Part shown: piece after piece, positions 1 through 5,943 of the stretch
Position numbering within the stretch: position 1 is the stretch's first letter
Layout: the number at the start of each line of letters is the position of its first letter
DNA from: Methylococcaceae bacterium
Lineage (GTDB): Bacteria; Pseudomonadota; Gammaproteobacteria; Methylococcales; Methylomonadaceae
DNA: 5,943 nucleotides
Direction: 5' to 3'
NCBI GenBank assembly: GCA_030618325.1
Contig: JAUXDP010000201.1
Span: forward strand, 1-5,943
Position numbers and translations under genes: made by a program
Notes under the pieces: model-generated
What the model was told of the DNA's origin: nothing
Databases searched by the model: none
What the model saw: only the letters and a program-made list of their open reading frames with translations

Positions 1-1239
1 TGGGATAGTGGCTCCTGCCAGAGCTGCACAAATTAAATTGACGACCATGGCGCAGCCCAGCAGGAACCCTATGCCTGCATTCTGAAACCAGATTCCGGCA
101 ACAATCGCGACAATGACAGCCCAAACTACCCCGTTAAGCATTCCTACCGAAAGTTCCTTAACAATTAAACGCATAGCATTGGAATCACCTATTTGGCGCA
201 AGGCTAGGCCTCTAATTATTAATGTTAGGGTTTGACTGCCAGCTATGCCGCCCATACTGGCAACAATGGGCATTAATACAGCTAGTGCGACAATTTGATC
301 TAGTGTAGCTTCAAATAACCCAATTACCCATGATGCGAGAAAAGCAGTTAGTAAATTAATTCCGAGCCATACAGAACGTTGTTTAGCACTATCAACTACG
401 GGTGCAAACATATCCTGTTCTTCATCTAGGCCGGCCATACTCATCAACGAATGATCAGCTTGGTCGCGGATTACATCAACTACATCATCAACTGTAATGG
501 TTCCAAGCAAGCGTCCATTTTCTGATACTACCGGGGCGGATAAAAGATCGCGTTGTTCAAAAAGTAGAGCGACTTCTTCGGCTGGCATGTTGTAGGGTAT
601 GGCGCTCACATTTGTATCCATCCAGTCTGATACTAACGAGCGAAGAGGTTTAGTTAGTAATATTGATAACGGTAATATGCCTTGAAAAACATTCTCTTTA
701 TCAATTACCATCAGGCTTTCAGTTGTTGCTGGAATTTCACCACGCCGGCGTATGTATCGCCAAGCTACGTTAAGTGAAACATCGCCACGCATGGTTAATG
801 CTTCAAGTTTCATCAGGCCGCCAGCCGTATCGTCTTGATAAGACAATGCTGACTCTAATCTAGCGCCTTGTTCTACACCTAGTTTGGTTAATATCTTAGC
901 AACAAGACTTTCTGGAATGGCTTGAAGAAAATCAACCAGGTCATCTGATTCCAGGCTGCCAGCTGCCTGAATCAGATGATCATTGCTAGTATTATCTATG
1001 AGTCCTTTGGCAACTTCCTCGTGCATATCCACCAGAATGCTACCCATGATATCTGGGGAAATAAGCGACCAAACTTTTTCTCTGTCTTGTAGATGTAAAC
1101 CCTCTAGAATATTTGCAACTTCTGCGGGGTAAAGGCTATGAATATAAGTTCGCACTTCATTCAATGCACTTTCTTTCAATAGTGTAGAAATCTGTTCTAG
1201 ATGCTCAGCGGTATGGTCTATTCTTTTTGTTTCTGGCAT
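1..1239 (-). CDS. mgtE: Magnesium transporter MgtE, C-terminus cut by window edge
   Basis: Magnesium channel/transporter of the inner membrane, read by translating the minus strand; 413 residues are present. Residues 1-140 form the helical MgtE N-domain. Residues about 142-265 are the paired CBS domains, with a typical CBS2 core 'GRLLGTITVDDVVDVI' at 242-257; in the family these cytoplasmic domains sense Mg2+ and gate the pore. Hydrophobic segments follow at about 290-308, 313-345, 364-384 and 386-410, including the family signature 'MPIVASMGGIAGSQTLTL' (323-340). The frame runs off the left edge after 'AGATIP', so the last membrane helix, which carries a pore aspartate in characterised MgtE, lies outside; Thermus MgtE has 450 residues. 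The ATG at 1239 is chosen because no ATG, GTG or TTG lies between it and the in-frame stop at 1293-1291, although there is no clear Shine-Dalgarno sequence. Family assignment is very secure. Confidence 0.96.
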   Translation of the reverse strand, partial: MPETKRIDHTAEHLEQISTLLKESALNEVRTYIHSLYPAEVANILEGLHLQDREKVWSLISPDIMGSILVDMHEEVAKGLIDNTSNDHLIQAAGSLESDDLVDFLQAIPESLVAKILTKLGVEQGARLESALSYQDDTAGGLMKLEALTMRGDVSLNVAWRYIRRRGEIPATTESLMVIDKENVFQGILPLSILLTKPLRSLVSDWMDTNVSAIPYNMPAEEVALLFEQRDLLSAPVVSENGRLLGTITVDDVVDVIRDQADHSLMSMAGLDEEQDMFAPVVDSAKQRSVWLGINLLTAFLASWVIGLFEATLDQIVALAVLMPIVASMGGIAGSQTLTLIIRGLALRQIGDSNAMRLIVKELSVGMLNGVVWAVIVAIVAGIWFQNAGIGFLLGCAMVVNLICAALAGATIP

Positions 1240-1258
1240 AGCTATTTTGCTGAGAGAA

Positions 1259-1302
1259 AGGGCCTGAAACAGCCCTATAACTGGGTTGTGTTACTGTTTC
1301 AG
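1259..1302 (-). promoter_or_regulatory. mgtE leader with two mutually exclusive hairpins
   Basis: Just upstream of mgtE, a perfect 9-bp inverted repeat (CTGAAACAG at 1264-1272 and CTGTTTCAG at 1294-1302) shares one arm with a compact GC-rich hairpin (AGGGC/GCCCT at 1259-1263 and 1272-1276, loop of 8). On the mRNA the compact hairpin is followed by TTTCTCTC, so the pair resembles a terminator/antiterminator switch. The complementarity is seen directly; a regulatory role is inferred, and I do not recognise a known Mg2+ riboswitch class here. Confidence 0.35.
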
Positions 1303-1313
1303 TAATAATGTGG

Positions 1314-1337
1314 CTATCGGTGAAAAAAGATCGATAG
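1314..1337. repeat. 6-bp inverted repeat upstream of mgtE
   Basis: CTATCG at 1314-1319 is mirrored by CGATAG at 1332-1337 across a 12-base A-rich spacer. It could be a small hairpin or an operator-like site in the region between the preceding terminator and mgtE. A 6-bp repeat is not improbable by chance, so function is uncertain. Confidence 0.25.
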
Positions 1338-1400
1338 AAAATTATGATTGTAGCGGTGCGAAGTACAGTGGCGATCAGTATTGTGTAAAGATTCGCATGA

Positions 1401-1442
1401 TTCAGAAAAAGAAGCCGATTAACCAAGTAAGTTTATCGGCTT
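1401..1442 (-). terminator. Rho-independent terminator of the small secreted-protein gene
   Basis: Read on the minus strand, AAGCCGAT (1442-1435) pairs perfectly with ATCGGCTT (1419-1412) to give an 8-bp stem. It is followed at once by a pyrimidine tract CTTTTTCT (1411-1404). It begins 14 nt after the TAA stop (1459-1457) of the small gene. Position, stem and U-rich tail agree with an intrinsic terminator, and it should separate that gene from mgtE. Confidence 0.75.
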
Positions 1443-1456
1443 GATTCCTTAATCTG

Positions 1457-1852
1457 TTATATCTCACCGCCTTTTCTCAAAAAGTAGTGCAAGAATTTAC
1501 ATTTGAGTACCATTTCATAGCCTTCTTTTTCAACCACTTTGCAGGTTTCATACTTTTCCCGTCCAGGTGTTGATTGTTTTCTAATTGCACCATCTACAAT
1601 TGAATATTTTAAAGGAATTTTAATGGTGCCGGTGCGGCCTCTGGTGTCTTTGGATTTTGTGTTTAAAGTGCCATCTTTTTTGAACTCCCAAATAGTATTA
1701 ATTGACCGTTTTTCTTTATCTAGAGCCATTGCTTCAGCATATAAGCTCCATACTCCAAGTATCTCAGAATTATCTTTTAATGTGACATCTGCCCGGGTTG
1801 AAAAAGTCAGGAATAGAGCTGCTAAAAAGAGTGCTTTGGTAATTGTTTTCAT
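1457..1852 (-). CDS. Small secreted protein, lipocalin-like, function unknown
   Basis: A 131-residue protein with a Sec signal peptide: positively charged start 'MKTITK', hydrophobic core at about 7-17, and a likely cleavage after Ala21 ('STRA' then 'DV'). The mature part of about 110 residues would be periplasmic or outside the cell. It contains 'ILGVWSLY' (31-38) and 'TIWEFKKDGTL' (53-63), a W-x-F-x(3)-G-T pattern seen in small lipocalin-like beta-barrel proteins, which suggests but does not prove that fold. Two cysteines, Cys104 and Cys118, could form a disulfide. It is rich in lysine and arginine. The start is well supported: TAAGGA lies 6 nt before the ATG and a consensus extended -10 lies further upstream. 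A terminator follows the stop, so the gene appears monocistronic. It is divergent from parC. I do not recognise a specific gene name or ligand. Confidence 0.85.
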   Translation of the reverse strand: MKTITKALFLAALFLTFSTRADVTLKDNSEILGVWSLYAEAMALDKEKRSINTIWEFKKDGTLNTKSKDTRGRTGTIKIPLKYSIVDGAIRKQSTPGREKYETCKVVEKEGYEMVLKCKFLHYFLRKGGEI

Positions 1853-1858
1853 GTTGAA

Positions 1859-1864
1859 TCCTTA
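1859..1864 (-). promoter_or_regulatory. Shine-Dalgarno site of the small secreted-protein gene
   Basis: TAAGGA on the minus strand (1864-1859), separated by 6 nt from the ATG at 1852. It is the only clear Shine-Dalgarno sequence before any of the four genes in the window and fixes this start codon. Confidence 0.7.
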
Positions 1865-1888
1865 CTCAGTGCTGTGTAATGACTTCAA

Positions 1889-1897
1889 ATTATAACA
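1889..1897 (-). promoter_or_regulatory. Extended -10 promoter of the small secreted-protein gene
   Basis: Minus strand reads TG-T-TATAAT (1897-1889), a perfect extended -10 element. No good -35 is present at 16-18 bp spacing, which extended -10 promoters tolerate. The predicted start of transcription near 1882 gives a leader of about 30 nt that includes the TAAGGA ribosome site. Confidence 0.6.
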
Positions 1898-1928
1898 TAG
1901 CGTTTGATGTCTGATATTCCAAATCCTG

Positions 1929-1937
1929 TGTTAGGAT
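1929..1937 (+). promoter_or_regulatory. Candidate parC promoter (extended -10)
   Basis: TG-T-TAGGAT matches the extended -10 form with four of six bases of TATAAT. Transcription would begin near 1944 and give a leader of about 33 nt before the parC ATG. The -35 region is not recognisable, so this is a weak candidate. Confidence 0.25.
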
Positions 1938-1976
1938 AACGGCTTTTTATTAGGCAACTTGGTTCAATAAATATTT

Positions 1977-4208
1977 ATGGGTATTGAAGATAATTTTGAA
2001 CAACAACCATTAATGCAATTTACGGAAAAGGCGTATCTGGATTATTCCATGTACGTTATTCTTGATCGGGCCTTACCGCATATTGCCGACGGCTTAAAAC
2101 CGGTGCAGCGGAGAATTGTCTATGCCATGTCCGAGCTAGGCCTATCAGCACTGGCCAAGTATAAAAAATCTGCCAGGACGGTAGGTGACGTACTGGGTAA
2201 ATATCATCCTCACGGTGATTCTGCCTGTTATGAAGCGATGGTATTAATGGCACAGAATTTTTCTTATCGCTATCCACTCATTGACGGCCAGGGAAACTGG
2301 GGCTCTCCAGATGACCCGAAGTCTTTTGCTGCAATGCGATATACGGAATCGCGTTTGACGGCCTATGCGCAAACTTTACTCAGCGAACTTGGCCAAGGGA
2401 CGGTTGAATGGACGGATAATTTCGATGGTACATTAAAAGAACCGGAATTGCTTCCAGCACGATTACCCAATCTATTACTCAATGGTTCAATGGGTATTGC
2501 CGTAGGGATGGCGACAGATATTCCGCCACACAATCTTCGCGAAGTGGCAAGTGCTTGCATTAAGTTATTGGATGCCCCTGATTGTAGTGACGAAGTTTTG
2601 TTTGAATCTATCCTGGGGCCGGATTATCCGACCGATGCTGAAATTATTACGAGTAAAGAAGATATTCAGGCCATGTATAGGTCTGGAAATGGTTCAATTC
2701 GGATGCGGGCAAAATATGAACGTGAAGGCGACAATATTGTAATTACTGCCTTGCCACATCAGGTGTCCGGGGCAAAATTGCTAGAGCAAATTGCCGCACA
2801 GATGCAGGCAAAAAAATTACCGATGATTGAGGATTTGCGTGATGAATCCGATCACGAAAGTCCAACCCGTTTGGTTGTAATGCCTCGGTCCAAGAAGATT
2901 GACATTGATGCGGTTATGTCACATTTGTTTGTCACTACAGATCTGGAGAGAAGCTATCGCGTAAATCTAAACATGATAGGCCTGAACGGTCGGCCACAGG
3001 TCAAAAACCTGAAACAGATATTGGTGGAGTGGATAGCTTTTAGGACTGAAACCGTTCGACGGCGTTTGCAATATCGTTTAGATAATGTGTTGGCTCGATT
3101 ACATATTCTTGAAGGATTGTTGATTGCCTATCTGAACATTGACGAAGTAATTGCCATCATCCGCAGTGAGGACAAACCCAAGCCGGTATTAATGGAACGT
3201 TTTGGTATTTCTGATATTCAGGCAGAAGCTATTTTAGAGCTTAAACTAAGGCATCTCGCCAAACTGGAAGAAATGAAGATCCGTGGTGAGCAGGATGAAC
3301 TGGAGAAGGAACGTGATGCACTAACCAAAACTCTCGGATCCAAGCGGTTATTAAATCGATTAATCAAAAAAGAAATTGAGCGCGATGCGGAAAAGCACGG
3401 TGATGATCGACGATCACCAATCGTTCAGCGCGATGCTTCTCAAGCGCTGGATACAACATCTTTAATTAGTAATGAACCGGTTACTATCATATTGTCAGAC
3501 AAAGGCTGGATACGTGCAGCAAAAGGACATGAAATTGATGTTACTACGCTAAATTATAGATCTGGAGACGGTTTTTTAAGTGCAGCATATGGAAGGACCA
3601 CTCAACCAGTATATATTCTAGATTCAACAGGTCGTTGTTATACGACAACAACCCATGATTTGCCTTCTGCACGAAGCCAGGGTGAACCGTTAACCGGTCG
3701 GCTTAAACCACCTGCCGGGTCATTGTTCAAATATTTGCTTTCGGGTGATTCTGAAGACTGGTATTTATTTGCCAGTAATTATGGTTATGGTTTTAGAGTA
3801 CAGTTAAAAGAGCTGGTGAGTAAAAATAAGGCAGGGAAGGTAGTTATCTCCTTGCCTGGTGAAGCAGAGGTTCTGCATCCTGCCTTGATGGGAAATGATT
3901 CAGATTTATTGGCTGTTGCTACTCTGCAGGGGCGCTTGTTAATCTTCCCGGTATTGGAACTTCCAGCTTTAGTGAAAGGTAAGGGCAATAAACTGATTCA
4001 GATTCCTACGAATGACTTGAAGACAGGTACAGATAAAGTTATTTCAACTGCTGTAATTGCCCGGGATGGCTTTTTAAGAGTCATTTCTGGCAAGCGGCAC
4101 TTGACCTTGAAAACGATTGATATTGAACATTATACGGGTAACCGAGCGAAAAGAGGGCTAGCTTTGCCGCGTGGTTTTCGCCGTGTGGACGAAATATTAG
4201 CGGAATAG
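1977..4208 (+). CDS. parC: DNA topoisomerase IV subunit A (ParC), complete
   Basis: The 743-residue breakage-reunion subunit of topoisomerase IV, close to the 752 residues of E. coli ParC. With ParE it decatenates daughter chromosomes and relaxes supercoils using ATP. The 'AAMRYTESRL' motif places the catalytic tyrosine at Tyr122, preceded by Arg121. The quinolone-resistance region 'HPHGDSACYEAM' (77-88) carries Ser82 and Glu86, matching E. coli Ser80 and Glu84, so the usual resistance substitutions are absent. The N-terminal winged-helix, tower and coiled-coil parts run to about residue 490. The C-terminal beta-pinwheel (about 495-743) lacks a canonical GyrA box QRRGGKG and ends 'RGLALPRGFRRVDEI' as ParC does, which separates it from GyrA. 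An in-frame TAA at 1968-1970 leaves ATG 1977 as the first start; it has no Shine-Dalgarno sequence but an AT-rich leader. parE is not adjacent. Confidence 0.98.
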   Translation: MGIEDNFEQQPLMQFTEKAYLDYSMYVILDRALPHIADGLKPVQRRIVYAMSELGLSALAKYKKSARTVGDVLGKYHPHGDSACYEAMVLMAQNFSYRYPLIDGQGNWGSPDDPKSFAAMRYTESRLTAYAQTLLSELGQGTVEWTDNFDGTLKEPELLPARLPNLLLNGSMGIAVGMATDIPPHNLREVASACIKLLDAPDCSDEVLFESILGPDYPTDAEIITSKEDIQAMYRSGNGSIRMRAKYEREGDNIVITALPHQVSGAKLLEQIAAQMQAKKLPMIEDLRDESDHESPTRLVVMPRSKKIDIDAVMSHLFVTTDLERSYRVNLNMIGLNGRPQVKNLKQILVEWIAFRTETVRRRLQYRLDNVLARLHILEGLLIAYLNIDEVIAIIRSEDKPKPVLMERFGISDIQAEAILELKLRHLAKLEEMKIRGEQDELEKERDALTKTLGSKRLLNRLIKKEIERDAEKHGDDRRSPIVQRDASQALDTTSLISNEPVTIILSDKGWIRAAKGHEIDVTTLNYRSGDGFLSAAYGRTTQPVYILDSTGRCYTTTTHDLPSARSQGEPLTGRLKPPAGSLFKYLLSGDSEDWYLFASNYGYGFRVQLKELVSKNKAGKVVISLPGEAEVLHPALMGNDSDLLAVATLQGRLLIFPVLELPALVKGKGNKLIQIPTNDLKTGTDKVISTAVIARDGFLRVISGKRHLTLKTIDIEHYTGNRAKRGLALPRGFRRVDEILAE

Positions 4209-4237
4209 GAGGTTGTCAGACGGCAACCTCCTATTCT
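4202..4237. terminator. Shared convergent hairpin terminator containing both stop codons
   Basis: GAATAGGAGGTTG at 4203-4215 is perfectly complementary to CAACCTCCTATTC at 4224-4236. The stem can grow by G-U and C-G pairs at the loop side to leave the tetraloop AGAC (4218-4221), and by a G-U pair at the base (4202 with 4237). The parC TAG (4206-4208) and the SPOR-gene TAG (4233-4231) occupy mirror-image places in the stem. The uridine tract is poor on both sides, so termination efficiency is uncertain, but stem length and position between convergent genes strongly suggest a bidirectional terminator. Confidence 0.8.
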
Positions 4238-5580
4238 TGTGCAACCCATACCGAACTTAAATTCAGTGCCTTTTTTGCTCTGGAAGCATAAGAGCCTGCC
4301 TCATATTTAGTTTTAAACCCAGTGACTCTTAACCGGTACCACTGTTCTCCTTTTACCTTAACGGGGGCGATTTCTACAGGAATGCCTTTGTTTTTAAATT
4401 CAGTCGCTTTCTTCTTGGCATACCAGTCTTGTTTGAAAGAAACAAGATTAACGGTCCAGTCTGCTAAAGGTTTTGCTTTGCTTGCTTTTTTTACCTTTTT
4501 TCTAAGCTGGGGCGAGGGTCGCTTGGCAACGGAAGTTGCGAGGGTTTTAATTTTAGTTTCGATATCGGTTACTTGCTTTTGCAGGTTGGAGAGGGTGTTT
4601 TGTAATACTATCTCACTCTCACTGGGTTCATTGGTTTCTGCATTAAGCTGATTTTTCAGTGTAGCCAGCTGGGTCCTTAATCCCATTTGGTTGTTGTCTA
4701 GCAACAAATATGAGTCTTTTAAGTTCTTTAATGTTTTTTCTGTAGTAATGTCTGGTTCTGATGTAGCTTCTTCCATATCAGTTATCAAACCATTCATTTC
4801 TGTAATGGTATTATTTAAACTGTTGTTTTGAATAATTGCTACGATCGCAATAATGCTTGCCAAGGCAGCAATACCCATAGCGATACTGGTCAAAAGCTTA
4901 TTCTTTTTATTGGTTTCTTCTTGCCCAAGAATTGTTTTTTTCAGTTTCTTGTTTAATTGATCAACATCGTCAGATGGCTCAGCTGATTGCTGTTTTAATT
5001 CGTCCACTTCTGCCCACAGTTGGCCAACTTGCGCGGTTAATGCCTCACCAATAATGGAATCAGTGGTTTGAATACTTTCGTTAACTAATGTTTCCTGGTT
5101 GGAATTCGGGTCGTCGTTTAAGGAGTTGATTAGAGCATCTTGGACATTTTGAGATTCAAAGGGTTTTTCTACAAGTTCATTAACACTCTCTAGATCGGGA
5201 GAATCAGAGGTAACATCATCAGAAGTGATATCAAAATCGTCAATGTATGAATCATCATCGCTTGCTGATGTCTGCGATGACTCATCTACAGTTGGGGAAA
5301 TTTCAGCTATAGGTTCCGGGGCAGGATCATTAGGTTGAGAGAATTCTTCTAGATCGTCATCAGCGAATTCGTCAATTTCCTCCAGATTCTCTGTGTTTTG
5401 TTCAATATCAGGTGATTCAAATTCATCAGTCTCATTGAACATTTCATCCATTAACAATTTTTCAATTGCATCGTCATCATCCAGAAAATCCTCTGTTTCA
5501 GATGATGAAATATTTTGTTGTTTGGACTCCCTGTCGAGAATGTTTGACTCATCTATTATAGGGGTTTGTTTATCTGCCAT
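4231..5580 (-). CDS. Bitopic inner-membrane protein with C-terminal SPOR domain
   Basis: A 449-residue protein. Residues 1-156 are very acidic and probably disordered (52 Asp/Glu against 5 Lys/Arg). A likely coiled coil follows at about 176-222. One membrane helix lies at 229-250, just after the basic 'NKKNK', which puts the N-terminus in the cytoplasm. The periplasmic part has heptad-rich segments (251-348), a basic linker (353-370, nine Lys/Arg and no acidic residue) and a SPOR domain (375-449, from 'DWTVNLVSF' to 'SSVWVAQE'). SPOR domains bind glycan strands lacking stem peptides and often gather at the division septum, as in FtsN, DamX and DedD; a septal or wall-binding role is inferred. 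The protein has no Cys or His. Start: ATG 5580 has GGGA 6 nt upstream; the in-frame ATG at 5592 adds four residues but has no ribosome site. I cannot assign a known gene name. Confidence 0.9.
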   Translation of the reverse strand: MADKQTPIIDESNILDRESKQQNISSSETEDFLDDDDAIEKLLMDEMFNETDEFESPDIEQNTENLEEIDEFADDDLEEFSQPNDPAPEPIAEISPTVDESSQTSASDDDSYIDDFDITSDDVTSDSPDLESVNELVEKPFESQNVQDALINSLNDDPNSNQETLVNESIQTTDSIIGEALTAQVGQLWAEVDELKQQSAEPSDDVDQLNKKLKKTILGQEETNKKNKLLTSIAMGIAALASIIAIVAIIQNNSLNNTITEMNGLITDMEEATSEPDITTEKTLKNLKDSYLLLDNNQMGLRTQLATLKNQLNAETNEPSESEIVLQNTLSNLQKQVTDIETKIKTLATSVAKRPSPQLRKKVKKASKAKPLADWTVNLVSFKQDWYAKKKATEFKNKGIPVEIAPVKVKGEQWYRLRVTGFKTKYEAGSYASRAKKALNLSSVWVAQE

Positions 5581-5686
5581 GGTTATTCCCATCTTTTATT
5601 AAAGCCTGTTTAAGAAATACAGCAGACCAGTTTTGTTTTCGTAACTACCGGTGGCTCGTAGCGATCTTAACCCGGCTCTCTTAAGT

Positions 5687-5707
5687 AAATAAATATGTGG
5701 TTTATTT
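5687..5707. repeat. 7-bp inverted repeat in the SPOR-gene leader
   Basis: AAATAAA at 5687-5693 and TTTATTT at 5701-5707 are perfectly complementary across a 7-base loop. It consists only of A-T pairs, so the hairpin would be weak. Confidence 0.4.
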
Positions 5708-5779
5708 CCGATAGAGTACGTGATGCCCTTATCTTATGTCGGTAAACTTAGAAAAATCAGTTACTCTCGGGTTTTCGTG

Positions 5780-5789
5780 CAAGCGCTTG
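5780..5789. promoter_or_regulatory. 10-bp palindrome at the predicted SPOR transcription start
   Basis: CAAGCGCTTG is a perfect palindrome located just downstream of the candidate -10 box, at about +1 to +10. A repressor operator would be well placed here. The site is seen directly; the regulator is unknown and a single 10-bp palindrome could be chance. Confidence 0.3.
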
Positions 5790-5796
5790 TTTTAGC

Positions 5797-5825
5797 ATTA
5801 TTCTCAAAAAAATGTTTCTTAACAA
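5797..5825 (-). promoter_or_regulatory. Candidate sigma-70 promoter of the SPOR gene
   Basis: Minus strand has TTGTTA (5825-5820) as -35 and AATAAT (5802-5797) as -10 with the optimal 17-bp spacer. They match the consensus at four and five of six bases. Transcription would begin near 5790 and give a leader of about 210 nt. In such AT-rich sequence other start points remain possible. Confidence 0.4.
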
Positions 5826-5943
5826 TGGGTAGAAGCTAATATTTTTTTTAAAGCACTGTAAAACCAATATCTTGCATGATAATTATGTGTTCGACTGTTT
5901 TTTCTAGGAAAAATTAAGCAAACATAATTTACCATAATATTCC
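5826..5943. other. AT-rich non-coding stretch at the right edge
   Basis: Strongly AT-rich sequence beyond the candidate SPOR promoter, with several A/T runs. The only open frame is a minus-strand one of about 40 codons from the right edge to a TAA at 5821-5819; it has no ribosome site and no recognisable motif. Together with 5581-5825 it forms a gene-free gap of about 360 bases. No RNA gene, repeat array or mobile element is visible. Confidence 0.5.

Larger units (their letters stand above)
5581..5790 (-). promoter_or_regulatory. Long, possibly structured leader of the SPOR gene
   Basis: About 210 bases between the candidate transcription start and the SPOR-gene ATG contain no convincing reading frame and are less AT-rich than the stretch beyond them. 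Visible complementarities are a 7-bp hairpin (AAATAAA 5687-5693 with TTTATTT 5701-5707, loop of 7), a 6-bp pairing of 5641-5646 with 5759-5764, and a 6-bp GC-rich pairing of 5669-5674 with 5768-5773. The last two cross each other, so they would be alternatives or a pseudoknot. I compared it by eye with c-di-GMP, TPP and Mg2+ leader motifs and do not recognise any of them. Confidence 0.3.

Noticed and set aside
1347..1352. TACAAT on the minus strand as a -10 box for mgtE
   Set aside because: No acceptable -35 at 16-18 bp spacing and no TG extension, so the mgtE promoter could not be placed.
1205..1426. Minus-strand open frame of 73 codons between the small gene and mgtE
   Set aside because: It begins inside the terminator hairpin, crosses the mgtE leader and overlaps the mgtE start out of frame. 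It has no ribosome site and no recognisable domain.
1539..1895. Plus-strand open frame of 118 codons
   Set aside because: It lies opposite the small secreted-protein gene, which has signal peptide, ribosome site, promoter and terminator; the plus frame has none of these.
1977..4208. Possibility that the topoisomerase gene is gyrA
   Set aside because: The length, the start of the protein, the absence of a QRRGGKG GyrA box and the C-terminal ending match ParC instead.
4322..4651. Plus-strand open frame of 109 codons
   Set aside because: It is antisense to the SPOR domain and periplasmic region, whose protein features are unmistakable.
5393..5602. Plus-strand Ser-rich open frame of 69 codons
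   Set aside because: It is the complement of the Asp/Glu-rich start of the SPOR gene; its serine richness simply mirrors the acidic codons.
5641..5790. Possible c-di-GMP or other known riboswitch before the SPOR gene
   Set aside because: The conserved blocks of c-di-GMP-I and TPP riboswitches are not present in order on either strand when read by eye.
5900..5920. Sigma-54 type -24/-12 site near the right edge
   Set aside because: A GG and GC pair can be found on the minus strand but they are 12 rather than 10 bases apart.
5819..5943. Minus-strand open frame of about 40 codons running in from the right edge
   Set aside because: It could be the end of an upstream gene, but the sequence is AT-rich like non-coding DNA, the translation matches nothing I recognise, and no ribosome site precedes its internal ATG. 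Sequence beyond 5943 would decide it.

Overview
The window reads as an ordinary chromosomal stretch of a moderately AT-rich gammaproteobacterium. The main evidence is a ParC-type topoisomerase IV A subunit that follows the Escherichia coli protein closely through the quinolone-resistance region and the catalytic tyrosine. An MgtE magnesium channel and an inner-membrane SPOR-domain protein fit the same group. The genus cannot be read from the sequence with confidence. I see no mobile element, CRISPR array, tRNA or rRNA.

Layout from left to right. Positions 1-1239 (minus strand) hold mgtE, cut by the left edge so that about the last 40 residues are missing. Positions 1240-1456 are non-coding and contain inverted repeats in the mgtE leader and an intrinsic terminator for the next gene. 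Positions 1457-1852 (minus) encode a small secreted protein of 131 residues with its own extended -10 promoter, Shine-Dalgarno sequence and terminator. Positions 1853-1976 are a short divergent promoter region. Positions 1977-4208 (plus) are complete parC. Positions 4231-5580 (minus) encode a bitopic SPOR-domain protein that converges on parC; a single long hairpin between them contains both stop codons. Positions 5581-5943 are non-coding: a leader of about 200 nt with inverted repeats, a candidate promoter and an AT-rich upstream stretch.

The genes do not form one operon. parC (chromosome decatenation) and the SPOR protein (cell envelope, probably septal peptidoglycan) both relate to the end of the cell cycle, but they are convergent and separately transcribed, so this is only a thematic link. 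The small secreted protein looks monocistronic. mgtE lies behind that gene's terminator and probably has its own leader. The points most worth a second look are the shared hairpin with symmetrical stop codons, the mutually exclusive hairpins before mgtE, and the long leader of the SPOR gene. No clearly new biological system is visible.
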